Below, in pieces: positions 28,204 through 35,694 of a stretch of 64,000 bases of DNA. The stretch comes from an uncultured Bradyrhizobium sp. (lineage in GTDB: Bacteria; Pseudomonadota; Alphaproteobacteria; Rhizobiales; Xanthobacteraceae): contig NZ_CANSMR010000020.1 of assembly GCF_947648125.1 (NCBI RefSeq), positions 1-64,000 of the forward strand. The letters run 5' to 3'. The translations under genes were made by a program, and so were the position numbers. Under the pieces are notes generated by a model. It did not search any database and was not told where the DNA came from. It saw only the letters and a program-made list of their open reading frames with translations. The stretch's first letter is position 1. Each line of letters begins with the position of its first letter.

Positions 28204-28424
28204 GCGCGGCAGTAAATCGGAGCGCGGCAAAATCATCAAGTCGCATCTTCACGGGGGGCGGGCATGTGCGCCGTCCTGCGCTCAAAGTAATCGCGGCGGC
28301 GCGGCAGATGCACCGCGTTTGAGCAGCCGCGCCCTGATCAATCGGCAGGCAGGCAGAGCTAACCGCCTGCGCGATTTCACCTTTTGATTTGGCGGAGGAC
28401 TGGCACGCTTCGTGCAGGAAACAG

Positions 28425-28434
28425 ACCGTTCGGT
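28425..28434. promoter_or_regulatory. Candidate TetR operator ACCGTTCGGT
   Basis: ACCG and CGGT are inverted around two bases, 38 bases upstream of the OsmC start and within the divergent region of the tetR gene. The wider context AACAGACCGTTCGGTA resembles TetR/AcrR operators with GACCG/CGGT half sites. No footprint or second site was found. Confidence 0.55.
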
Positions 28435-28471
28435 ATCCTGACCCAATCCATCGCTCCCAGGGAGAAAACTG

Positions 28472-29014
28472 ATGACCGCTGTCGCTCAAAAAACCGCACT
28501 GACCGGCTGCCTCGCGCCGATCGACAGAGGCGGGCTCGAGCAGCTGATTGCCAACGGCAAGGCCAACCCGAAGGTGATCAAGACCTTGAAGTGCAGAACG
28601 GTGGCCGAGGGCAAGTTCCGCCACGCCAACTACATCCGCAACCTCGCGCCCTACATCGTCGACGAGCCGCCGGGCCTGCTCGGCGATGACACCGCGCCCA
28701 ATCCCTCCGAGGCTTCGCTCGCCGCGCTCGGCTCCTGCCTGGCGGTCGGCCTGCACGCCAACGCCGTGCATCGCGGCTGGATTGTCAACAAGCTCGAGCT
28801 CGAGCTCGAGGGCGACCTCAACATCACCGCGGTGTGGGGCACCGGCGACGTCAGCGAGAAGCCGGTCGGCTTCACCGACGTCCGCGTCAAGGTCGACATG
28901 GAATGCGAGGGCGTCGCGCAGAGCGAGATCGACGCGCTGGTGGCGCATGTGAAGAAGTGGTCGCCGGTCGCCAACACCTTCACCCGTCCCGTCAATCTCG
29001 AGGTCAGCGCGTAA
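28472..29014 (+). CDS. OsmC-family protein with a single redox cysteine
   Basis: This 180-aa OsmC/Ohr-fold protein has the core ASLAALGSCLAVGLHANAVHRG, with Cys89 in the place of the peroxidatic cysteine. The second family cysteine, normally in a CPV(S/A)N context, is replaced: the segment reads KKWSPVANTF, with Ser164 there. It may therefore not work as a standard two-cysteine hydroperoxide reductase, and may instead bind or reduce a substrate using an external thiol. ATG 28472 has AGGGAGAAAA upstream. It is the first gene of a four-gene operon ending in cyanase and follows the candidate TetR operator. Role in the operon is inferred only. Confidence 0.88.
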   Translation: MTAVAQKTALTGCLAPIDRGGLEQLIANGKANPKVIKTLKCRTVAEGKFRHANYIRNLAPYIVDEPPGLLGDDTAPNPSEASLAALGSCLAVGLHANAVHRGWIVNKLELELEGDLNITAVWGTGDVSEKPVGFTDVRVKVDMECEGVAQSEIDALVAHVKKWSPVANTFTRPVNLEVSA

Positions 29015-29049
29015 GGCTCGACCGGCAATTCAAGGTGCGGAGACCAACC

Positions 29050-30177
29050 ATGGGTTCACTGGCTTTATCGCGGGTCGCAGCTCAAGATCCCGCACCGACC
29101 ATCACGGACGAGGTCGCGCGCCTCGCCCGTCAGGATCTGGCGCCGCTCGCATCCGCGATTGACGCCGGCTCGGTCTATCCCGGCGACTTCCTGCGCCGGC
29201 TCGGCAAGGTCGGCGCGTGGAGCAGCCACGTGCCGCAAGAGGGGCCTGCCGACCTGCGCTGGGCGATCCAGTCGATGGCCGCGCTCGGCGAGGTCTGCGG
29301 CGCCACCGCGTTCATGGCGTGGTGCCAGAACACGCTGGTCTGGTACGTCGCCAATTCCACCAACGTGAAGCTCGCCGCGCGCTTCGGCAACTGCTTCTCC
29401 AGCGGGCGCGCGCTCGGCGGCACCGGGCTCTCCAACCCGATGAAGAGCTTCTTCGGCATCGAGCGGCTGAAGCTGAAGGGCCGCAAGGTCGATGGCGGCT
29501 ACATCGTCCGCGGTGCGCTGCCCTGGGTGTCCAATCTCGGGCCCGACCACTACTTCGGCACGATCTTCGAGCGAGAGGACGAAGGCACCAACGGCGAGCC
29601 GGGCAGCACGGTCATGTTCCTTGCCGATTGCTCCGACCCCGCGATCACGTTGACGCCGTGCAAGCCCTTCCTCGCAATGGACGGCACCGGCACTTACGGC
29701 GTCCAGTTCCGCGACGTGTTCGTGCCCGACGAGCTGATCCTGGCCGAGCCGGCTGCGCCGTTCGTCAGGAAGATCCGCGCCGGATTCATCCTGCTGCAGG
29801 TCGGCATGGGCCTCGGCCTGATGAAGGATTGCATCAACATCATGGACGAGGTCCATGCGCCGCTCGGTCACGTCAACCGCTATCTGCCGCAGCAGCCGGT
29901 GCAATTCCGCGAGCTCTATGCCGAGTTCGAGAAGGAGGCGATGACGCTGGCAAGCGATCCCTACAACGCCGACGACAGCTACTGGCGCCGTGTCGTCGCG
30001 CTGCGCCTGCGGCTCGGCGATGCCAGCGTCGCGGTCGCGCATGCGGCGATGCTCCATTGCGGCGCGCGCGGCTATCTGATGAGCCATCGCGCCCAGCGCA
30101 GGCTGCGCGAAGCCTATTTCGTCGCCATCGTCACGCCCGCCACCAAGCAGCTGCGCAAGATGCTGGCGGACGGGTGA
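29050..30177 (+). CDS. Acyl-CoA-dehydrogenase-like flavoprotein
   Basis: This 375-aa protein has the overall ACAD fold: an N-terminal helical domain, a beta domain with GRKVDGGYIVRGALPWVSN and a C-terminal four-helix domain ending AMLHCGARGYLMSHRAQRRLREAYF, in pieces. Where medium-chain ACADs have the catalytic Glu in (I/Y)YEGTxxIQ, this protein reads IVTPATKQLR, with Thr362 at the Glu position. That suggests either a different base or a non-dehydrogenase activity, such as the flavin monooxygenases that share this fold (DszC-like). GGAG lies before ATG 29050. It is 35 bases after the OsmC gene and 47 before the rhodanese gene. Substrate unknown. Confidence 0.82.
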   Translation: MGSLALSRVAAQDPAPTITDEVARLARQDLAPLASAIDAGSVYPGDFLRRLGKVGAWSSHVPQEGPADLRWAIQSMAALGEVCGATAFMAWCQNTLVWYVANSTNVKLAARFGNCFSSGRALGGTGLSNPMKSFFGIERLKLKGRKVDGGYIVRGALPWVSNLGPDHYFGTIFEREDEGTNGEPGSTVMFLADCSDPAITLTPCKPFLAMDGTGTYGVQFRDVFVPDELILAEPAAPFVRKIRAGFILLQVGMGLGLMKDCINIMDEVHAPLGHVNRYLPQQPVQFRELYAEFEKEAMTLASDPYNADDSYWRRVVALRLRLGDASVAVAHAAMLHCGARGYLMSHRAQRRLREAYFVAIVTPATKQLRKMLADG

Positions 30178-30224
30178 CGAGAGTTCGGGACCACCACAAC
30201 TGCAACCACAAACAGGAGAGAGCC

Positions 30225-31103
30225 ATGACGGACGTTCTGATCACCGCCGGCGAACTTGCCGAGCTCGTCAAGAAAGAGCCGTGTGTCATCATCGACACGC
30301 GGAATCCGGATGCCTATGCGGCCGGCCATTTGCCCGGTGCCGTCAATGTGCATGACGTCTTCACGTTCCTTGCGACCTCGACGCCGGAGGGAATCCACGA
30401 GCTGAAGACCAAGTTCGCCGACGCATTCGGCGCCGCCGGTCTCTCCGGCAAGGAGACCGCCGTGATCTACGAGCAGTCGATGAATTCCGGCTTCGGTCAG
30501 TCCTGCCGCGGTTACTACCTGCTGACGATGCTCGGCTATCCCAAGATCAAGGTGCTGCATGGCGGCTTCGATGCCTGGAAGGCCGCCGATCTGCCCATCA
30601 CCACGGACGTTGCGGTGCCGCTGAAGGCTGGATTTGCGATCGTGCCTGAGGCCGGCGACATCATGATCGACGCCAAGGCGATGCTGGCGGCGGTCGGCAA
30701 GCCCGGCGTCGCGATCCTCGATGTGCGCGACGTCGACGAGTGGATCGGCGAGAGCTCCTCGCCTTACGGCAAGGATTTCTGCCCGCGCAAGGGCCGCATT
30801 CCCGGCGCCGTCTGGCTGGAATGGTACCGGATGATGAAGCCGACCGGCGAAGGCCCGCGCTTCAAGTCGAAGGACGAGATCCTGGCGGAGTGCGCGACCG
30901 TCGGCATCTCGCAGACCACACCGGTCTATCTCTACTGCTTCAAGGGCGCGCGCGCCTCGAACACCTTCCTGGCGCTGAAGAACGCCGGCGTGAAGGACGT
31001 GCGGATGTACTTCGGCTCCTGGAACGAGTGGTCGCGCGACCCGGCGCTGCCGATCGACGAGGGTCTGCCGACCGCTGCCGTCGTAACCGGCAAGGCGGCA
31101 TAG
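30225..31103 (+). CDS. Tandem-rhodanese sulfurtransferase
   Basis: This 292-aa protein has two rhodanese domains. The N-terminal one (residues about 1-130) has CVIIDTRNPDAYAAGHLPGAVNV but no catalytic Cys (YEQSMNSG at the loop), as is usual for the structural half of tandem enzymes. The C-terminal domain has the active loop YCFKGAR with Cys238. Such enzymes move sulfane sulfur from thiosulfate or persulfides to cyanide or thiols. A good AGGAGAG box precedes ATG 30225. Its gene lies directly before cyanase, which points to a sulfur/cyanide-related role. No export signal is visible, so it acts in the cytosol. Confidence 0.9.
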   Translation: MTDVLITAGELAELVKKEPCVIIDTRNPDAYAAGHLPGAVNVHDVFTFLATSTPEGIHELKTKFADAFGAAGLSGKETAVIYEQSMNSGFGQSCRGYYLLTMLGYPKIKVLHGGFDAWKAADLPITTDVAVPLKAGFAIVPEAGDIMIDAKAMLAAVGKPGVAILDVRDVDEWIGESSSPYGKDFCPRKGRIPGAVWLEWYRMMKPTGEGPRFKSKDEILAECATVGISQTTPVYLYCFKGARASNTFLALKNAGVKDVRMYFGSWNEWSRDPALPIDEGLPTAAVVTGKAA

Positions 31104-31202
31104 AATCTGCATGTTTGCGGGCGTCCGGCGGCGTAAAATGCGGCCGGACGCCGATCAATGCCGGCGTCGGCACCGCGCGCCGATCCCCAAGGAGGAAGCC
31201 TC

Positions 31203-31691
31203 ATGAAACGCGAAGACCTCACCGAAAAGCTGCTCGACATCAAGCGCGAGAAGGGCTGGAGCTGGAAGCATATCTGCGAGAAAATCGGCGGCTATTCCGA
31301 GGTCCTGATCGTCGGGGCGATCCTCGGCCAGATGAAGCTGACAAAACCGCAGGCGGCCAATGCCGGCGAGCTGTTCGGGTTGTCGAAGGCCGAGACCGCA
31401 ATGCTCAACGAGGTGCCGATGCGCGGCACCGGCACGCCGATGCCGCCGACCGATCCCCTAATCTACCGCTTCTACGAGATGGTGATGGTCAACGGCCCGG
31501 CGTGGAAGGCGCTGATCGAGGAAGAATTCGGCGACGGCATCATGTCGGCGATCGACTTCGACATGGCGATGGAGCGCGTCGCCAATCCGAAGGGCGACCG
31601 CGTCAAGATCACCATGAGCGGCAAGTTCCTGCCGTACAAATATTACGGCGCCAGCGGCAACGTGCCGGAATACGGCTTCAAGGAGGAGTGA
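31203..31691 (+). CDS. cynS: Cyanate hydratase (cyanase)
   Basis: This 162-aa enzyme decomposes cyanate with bicarbonate to ammonia and CO2. The catalytic triad is complete and spaced as in the E. coli enzyme: Arg89, Glu92 and Ser115 (E. coli Arg96, Glu99, Ser122), in PLIYRFYEM and FGDGIMSAIDF. The N-terminal helical domain KREKGWSWKHICEKIGG is also typical. It is slightly longer than the E. coli protein, with an extra C-terminal stretch (SGNVPEYGFKEE). AAGGAGGAAG precedes ATG 31203. It is the last gene of the OsmC/ACAD/rhodanese operon, without the cynT carbonic anhydrase or cynX partner. Confidence 0.96.
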   Translation: MKREDLTEKLLDIKREKGWSWKHICEKIGGYSEVLIVGAILGQMKLTKPQAANAGELFGLSKAETAMLNEVPMRGTGTPMPPTDPLIYRFYEMVMVNGPAWKALIEEEFGDGIMSAIDFDMAMERVANPKGDRVKITMSGKFLPYKYYGASGNVPEYGFKEE

Positions 31692-31988
31692 GGCTGGCGT
31701 CGCGGCAGCGACGGCAGCGTCATTCCGGACAGCGCCGAGCGGCGATCCGGAACATGAGGATTCCGGGTCTGGTCCGTTTGGTCCATCTCCAAATGGGGGG
31801 ACGAGGCCCGTCACCCCAACTCCGTTCGCACTTCCTTAATCGGTGCTATGTCCCGGATATAAACCAATGGGCGTCGCTCTTATGCACGCTTTTGCAAGTG
31901 GAGAGCGCTGCCACAAAGACAAGTAGCTGCTGACTTGTCCTGCAACCTCATGCTATTCGCATGACCGTTGGTTGGGGCGGGAAGTCAC

Positions 31989-33044
31989 GTGAAACGAAGT
32001 ACATGCGGCCTATTTGCCGGTGCGATGGCGGCGTTGGCAACCAGCCTGTCGTTACCAAGCGTCCGGGCAAAACCCAACGAGGACTGGGCAAGGTGCCTAA
32101 GTATCGAGAAAATTCCATCTGCGGAGCGGATTTTAAGCTGCACTGCCGCATTGGCGTCGGGAACTGACAGCTGGGCTTCCAGCAGGGCTTACTTTCTTCG
32201 CGGCCAAGCGCATTTCGATGAGCAGAATTTTGAAGCCGCTATCGCCGACGTCTCACAGTTTCTTCATTCCTACCCGAGCGACGTGCAGGGACTCCAGGCA
32301 CGTGCAGCCGCATACTTCAGGCAGCGCAACTTCGACCTTGCGATTGCCGACTATACCCGTGTGATCGAGATCGAGCCGAAAGGACCATTCGCCTATGCCT
32401 ATCGCGGGGAGGCGTATCAGGCCAAGGGTGACCTCGACCGTGGCATCGCTGATTACAGCAAGGCGATCGAGATCGATCCCGAGAACAAGTCTGCTTATAC
32501 CGGACGAGCGGTTGCCCATAGGCTCAAGGGCGAGCTTGACCTTGCGATAGCCGACCACGATCAGGTCATTCGGCTCGATCCGCAGAGTGCTCTTGCGTAT
32601 TTTGGTCGTGCCATGGTCCATTGGCTGAGCGGGGCGCTTTCCCAGTCTTTAGCCGATTTCGAACAGGCCGGGCGGCTCAATCCGAAGAGCGCTTATGCTG
32701 CCTTGTGGCGCGAAATTGTTGCCAGGCGCAGTGACCGGCCGAGCCGGTTGGCAGAGGCTACAACGCAGCTCGACATGACGAAGTGGCCCGCGCCGATCAT
32801 CAATCTCTTTCTTGGGGCGTTGACGCCGGAGCAAGTGCTCAGCGCTGCCGACGATTCCGATCCAACAAGAAGGAAAGGTCAGGTCTGCGAGGCGAATTTC
32901 TATACTGCCGAGTTCGGCTTGCAGCGCGGCGCCAAGGAAGATGTGCGGCGATCGCTTGAGCTGGCTGCAGCCGATTGTCCGAAGTACTTTGTTGAAGGTT
33001 GGGCTGCCACCGCCGAACTGAAGGCCCTGAGCGCAAATCCGTGA
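31989..33044 (+). CDS. Exported TPR-repeat protein, paralogue B
   Basis: This 351-aa protein begins with a signal peptide (MKRSTCGLFAGAMAALATSLSLPSVRA given as two parts: a basic start and a hydrophobic core) when read from GTG 31989, which has GGGAAG upstream. A TPR array of about five repeats follows (FDLAIADYTRVIEIEPK, LDRGIADYSKAIEIDPEN, LDLAIADHDQVIRLDPQS). The C-terminus repeats the module of the protein at 24759-26033: TQLDMTKWPAPIINLFLG, AADDSDP, GQVCEANFYTAEFGLQRG and AADCPKYFVEG. The two paralogues flank the diguanylate cyclase and the cyanase operon. Role unknown; probably a periplasmic scaffold. Confidence 0.8.
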   Translation: MKRSTCGLFAGAMAALATSLSLPSVRAKPNEDWARCLSIEKIPSAERILSCTAALASGTDSWASSRAYFLRGQAHFDEQNFEAAIADVSQFLHSYPSDVQGLQARAAAYFRQRNFDLAIADYTRVIEIEPKGPFAYAYRGEAYQAKGDLDRGIADYSKAIEIDPENKSAYTGRAVAHRLKGELDLAIADHDQVIRLDPQSALAYFGRAMVHWLSGALSQSLADFEQAGRLNPKSAYAALWREIVARRSDRPSRLAEATTQLDMTKWPAPIINLFLGALTPEQVLSAADDSDPTRRKGQVCEANFYTAEFGLQRGAKEDVRRSLELAAADCPKYFVEGWAATAELKALSANP

Positions 33045-33089
33045 CTGCCGAGGCTTGTGCTCATCAAGGGCTGTCGCGGATTGCGAGCT

Positions 33090-33109
33090 GCGAGTGTAAT
33101 CCCACTCGC
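33090..33109. terminator. Hairpin between convergent TPR gene and purB
   Basis: GCGAGTG (33090-33096) and CACTCGC (33103-33109) form a perfect 7-bp stem with a 6-base loop, followed by TATTTGG. It lies in the 91-base gap where two genes converge and may terminate either one. Confidence 0.45.
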
Positions 33110-33135
33110 TATTTGGCGCTCAATGCTCCTCCTAG

Positions 33136-34566
33136 CTACAGGATCGTGCCAGGCGCGTAGCTCGCCGCTTCCGGCTTGGCCCGGGCGAGTGCGTCGACTT
33201 GCTCGGCGAAATAGTCGACCTGGGCGCCGGCGTCGCCGGAGTTGGCGCGACCTTGCGCGAGCACAAGCTGCAATTCGGCTGCACTCAAGCCAAGCCGTTG
33301 GTCGGCGGCGAGGCGCTGTAGCAGATCGTTCTGCACGATCTTGCCGGTGCGCAGGTCGCCGATGGCGGCGACGGCGTGCTCCTTGATCGCCTCGTGGGCG
33401 CCTTCGCGGCCGGCGCCCTTCTTGACTGCTTCCATCATCACCGTGGTGGTCAGCAGGAAGGGCAAATAGCGGTTGAGCTCGGTCGCGACGACGGCTTCGA
33501 ACACCTCCATCTGATCGAGCACGGTGAGCAAGGTCTCGAGCAGGCCGTCGGTGGCGAGGAAGGCGTCGGGCAGCATCACGCGGCGAACGACGGAGCAGGA
33601 GACGTCACCCTCGTTCCACTGATCGCCGGCGAGCCCGGAGGCCATGGCAAGATAGCCCTTCAGGATCACATGCAGGCCATTGATGCGCTCGCAGGAGCGG
33701 CTGTTCATCTTGTGCGGCATCGCCGAGGAACCCACCTGGCCCTTGGCAAAACCTTCGCTGGCGAGTTCATGGCCCGCCATCAGGCGGATGGTCTTGGCGA
33801 AGTTGCCGGGACCGCTGGCAAGCTCGGTGAGCACGCTGACCGCACGGAAGTCGAGGCTGCGCGGATACACCTGGCCGACGGCGTCGAGTGCTTTCGGCAG
33901 GCCGAGGTGAACGAGGATGCGCTCCTCGAGCGCGCGCGCCTTGCCGGCATCGCCATTGAACAGGGTGATCTGGTCGAGACGGGTGCCCACCGCGCCCTTC
34001 AGGCCGCGAGCGGGGTAGGTCTGCAACACATTGACCAGGCTCTGATGCGCCAGCAGCATCTCTTCGCCGAACATGGCGATGCGCTTGCCGAGCGTCGTGA
34101 CTTGCGCGGCCACGTTGTGGGTGCGTGCGGTGAACGGGATGTCGCGCAATTGCTGCGCGCGCTTCGCAAACCGAATCAGCGCGGCGATGCTCTTGGTCTC
34201 GACCAGCTGCAACGCGCGGTAGACCTGCAATTGCTCCACGTTCTCCGTGAGGTCGCGGCTGGTCATGCCCTTGTGCAGGTGCTCATGACCGGCAAGGTCG
34301 CAGAATTCCTCGATACGCGCCTTCACGTCGTGGCGGGTGACGCGCTCGCGCTGCATGATGGAGGCCAGGTCGATCTGGTCCTTGACGCGCTCGTAGCTTT
34401 CGATCACGCCGTCCGGAACCGGAATCCCGAGATCGCGCTGGCCCTTCAGCACGGCGATCCAGTAGTCGCGTTCGAGGCGAACCTTGCCCTCGCCACTCCA
34501 GATGGCGCGCATGGCGGGTGAGGCATAACGTTCAGCGAGAACGTTGGAAATGTGATCCTGGGACAT
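33136..34566 (-). CDS. purB: Adenylosuccinate lyase, ADSL-type
   Basis: This 476-aa fumarase/aspartase-superfamily enzyme splits SAICAR and adenylosuccinate, releasing fumarate. The family signature GSSAMPHKMNSRSCERI is present with the mobile-loop serine, as is the substrate loop GMTSRDLTEN. The N-terminus AERYASPAMRAIWSGEGKVRLERDYW and the block ARGLKGAVGTRLDQITLF look more like animal-type ADSL (RYASPEMCFVFSD, FRGVKGTTGT) than like the usual short alphaproteobacterial PurB. ATG 34566 follows AGAGCGGATC. It is in the same neighbourhood as purC, purS, purQ and purL but on the opposite strand and not in their operon. A second purB elsewhere cannot be excluded. Confidence 0.9.
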   Translation of the reverse strand: MSQDHISNVLAERYASPAMRAIWSGEGKVRLERDYWIAVLKGQRDLGIPVPDGVIESYERVKDQIDLASIMQRERVTRHDVKARIEEFCDLAGHEHLHKGMTSRDLTENVEQLQVYRALQLVETKSIAALIRFAKRAQQLRDIPFTARTHNVAAQVTTLGKRIAMFGEEMLLAHQSLVNVLQTYPARGLKGAVGTRLDQITLFNGDAGKARALEERILVHLGLPKALDAVGQVYPRSLDFRAVSVLTELASGPGNFAKTIRLMAGHELASEGFAKGQVGSSAMPHKMNSRSCERINGLHVILKGYLAMASGLAGDQWNEGDVSCSVVRRVMLPDAFLATDGLLETLLTVLDQMEVFEAVVATELNRYLPFLLTTTVMMEAVKKGAGREGAHEAIKEHAVAAIGDLRTGKIVQNDLLQRLAADQRLGLSAAELQLVLAQGRANSGDAGAQVDYFAEQVDALARAKPEAASYAPGTIL

Positions 34567-34753
34567 GATCCGCTCTCTTGGCATTGCCTGAGGCTGGCTG
34601 CAAGTCGCGACCTGTCATGAATCGTCAGGTCTGATAGCGCCTTGGCCGGACTTGCAGTGTTGGCGCTACCATACCAGATCAGTAGATGCGCCGCCTCAGG
34701 CAATCCCGGGGCGGCGCCGGCATTCCCCGCCGCGGGACGGGACGTCCCACGCG

Positions 34754-35581
34754 CTACTCGCCCTTCGCGGCAGCAAACGCCTCGCGCACCTCCTTCACCG
34801 GCGCCATGTCGCGCACGAAACTGAACGATCCCTGGTCCTTCATCTCGCGGGCACAGCGCAGGAAGGCGGCCAACGCGTGCCGCTGCATCGCGCCACCGAC
34901 GCTGATGCGCTTGACGCCGGCGGCGGAAAGTTGCTCGACCGTCAAGGTCGGATCGGCAAAGCCCATCACGAGGTTGAACGGCCGCCGCACGGCCGAGACC
35001 ACGGTCTTGATGGTGCCGATGTCGTGGAGACCCGGCGAATACAGCACATCGGCGCCGGCGGCCTCGAACGCCTGCAGCCGCTTGATCGTGTCGTCGAGAT
35101 CCTTGCGGCCGTGCAGGAAGTTCTCCGCACGCGCGGTCAGCGTGAATGGGAATGGCAGCGCCCGCGCGGCTTCGACGGCGGCCTGAACCCGCTCGACCGC
35201 GAGCGAGAAGTCGTAGATCGGATGCTGCGGGTTGCCGGTCGAATCCTCGATCGAGCCGCCAACGACGCCGGCTTCCGCCGCGCGGGTGATCGCCCTTGCA
35301 GCGGTCCTCGGATCATCCGCGCCGCAGTTTTCCAGATCGGCGTTGACGGGCAGGTCGGTGGCCGCGGCGATCAACCGGCAGTTCTCGATGATGGCATCGA
35401 GGCTGACGGTTGCGCTGCCGAGCGTGTTGGCGAGCCCGAGGCTCGTGGTCGCGAGCGCCTCGAAACCGATCGCCGCGAGCAGCTTCGCCGTGCCGGCATC
35501 CCAAGGATTCGGGATGATGAAGGCGCCGGGGCGCTGATGCAGATCGCGGAACCGTGCTGCCTTGTCTGCCTGGGTGCGCAT
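34754..35581 (-). CDS. Isocitrate lyase/PEP mutase family enzyme
   Basis: This 275-aa single-domain member of the PEP mutase/isocitrate lyase superfamily starts KAARFRDLHQRPGAFIIPNPWDAGTAKLL, with LPVNADLENCGADDP as the metal-binding acidic loop and VGGSIEDSTG in the middle. It lacks the KKCGH loop of true isocitrate lyase, so it is more likely an oxaloacetate decarboxylase, carboxyphosphonoenolpyruvate mutase-like or 2-methylisocitrate-lyase-like enzyme acting on a small 2-oxo acid. AGGAG precedes ATG 35581. It is divergent from a LysR regulator 113 bases away, which likely controls it. Confidence 0.88.
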   Translation of the reverse strand: MRTQADKAARFRDLHQRPGAFIIPNPWDAGTAKLLAAIGFEALATTSLGLANTLGSATVSLDAIIENCRLIAAATDLPVNADLENCGADDPRTAARAITRAAEAGVVGGSIEDSTGNPQHPIYDFSLAVERVQAAVEAARALPFPFTLTARAENFLHGRKDLDDTIKRLQAFEAAGADVLYSPGLHDIGTIKTVVSAVRRPFNLVMGFADPTLTVEQLSAAGVKRISVGGAMQRHALAAFLRCAREMKDQGSFSFVRDMAPVKEVREAFAAAKGE

Positions 35582-35642
35582 GTGAACTCCTGATGATTGG
35601 AAAAAGCGACTGGCCCAGCGATAGGGCGGTTTCGGCCATCAG

Positions 35643-35652
35643 ACAAATTTGT
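35643..35652. promoter_or_regulatory. Candidate LysR operator ACAAATTTGT
   Basis: A perfect 10-base palindrome in the 113-base divergent region between the PEP-mutase-like gene and the LysR gene, in an AT-rich patch that also holds GATATC. The position fits a LysR-type recall site; binding is inferred. Confidence 0.45.
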
Positions 35653-35694
35653 TATTTCTTTCGATATCATCAGCTTTTTGCATGAGGTGAGGGG

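Noticed and set aside
29217-30224. Long upstream extension of the rhodanese frame
   Set aside because: It reads the ACAD-like gene in another frame; the ATG at 30225 has a good ribosome binding site and starts at the rhodanese domain.
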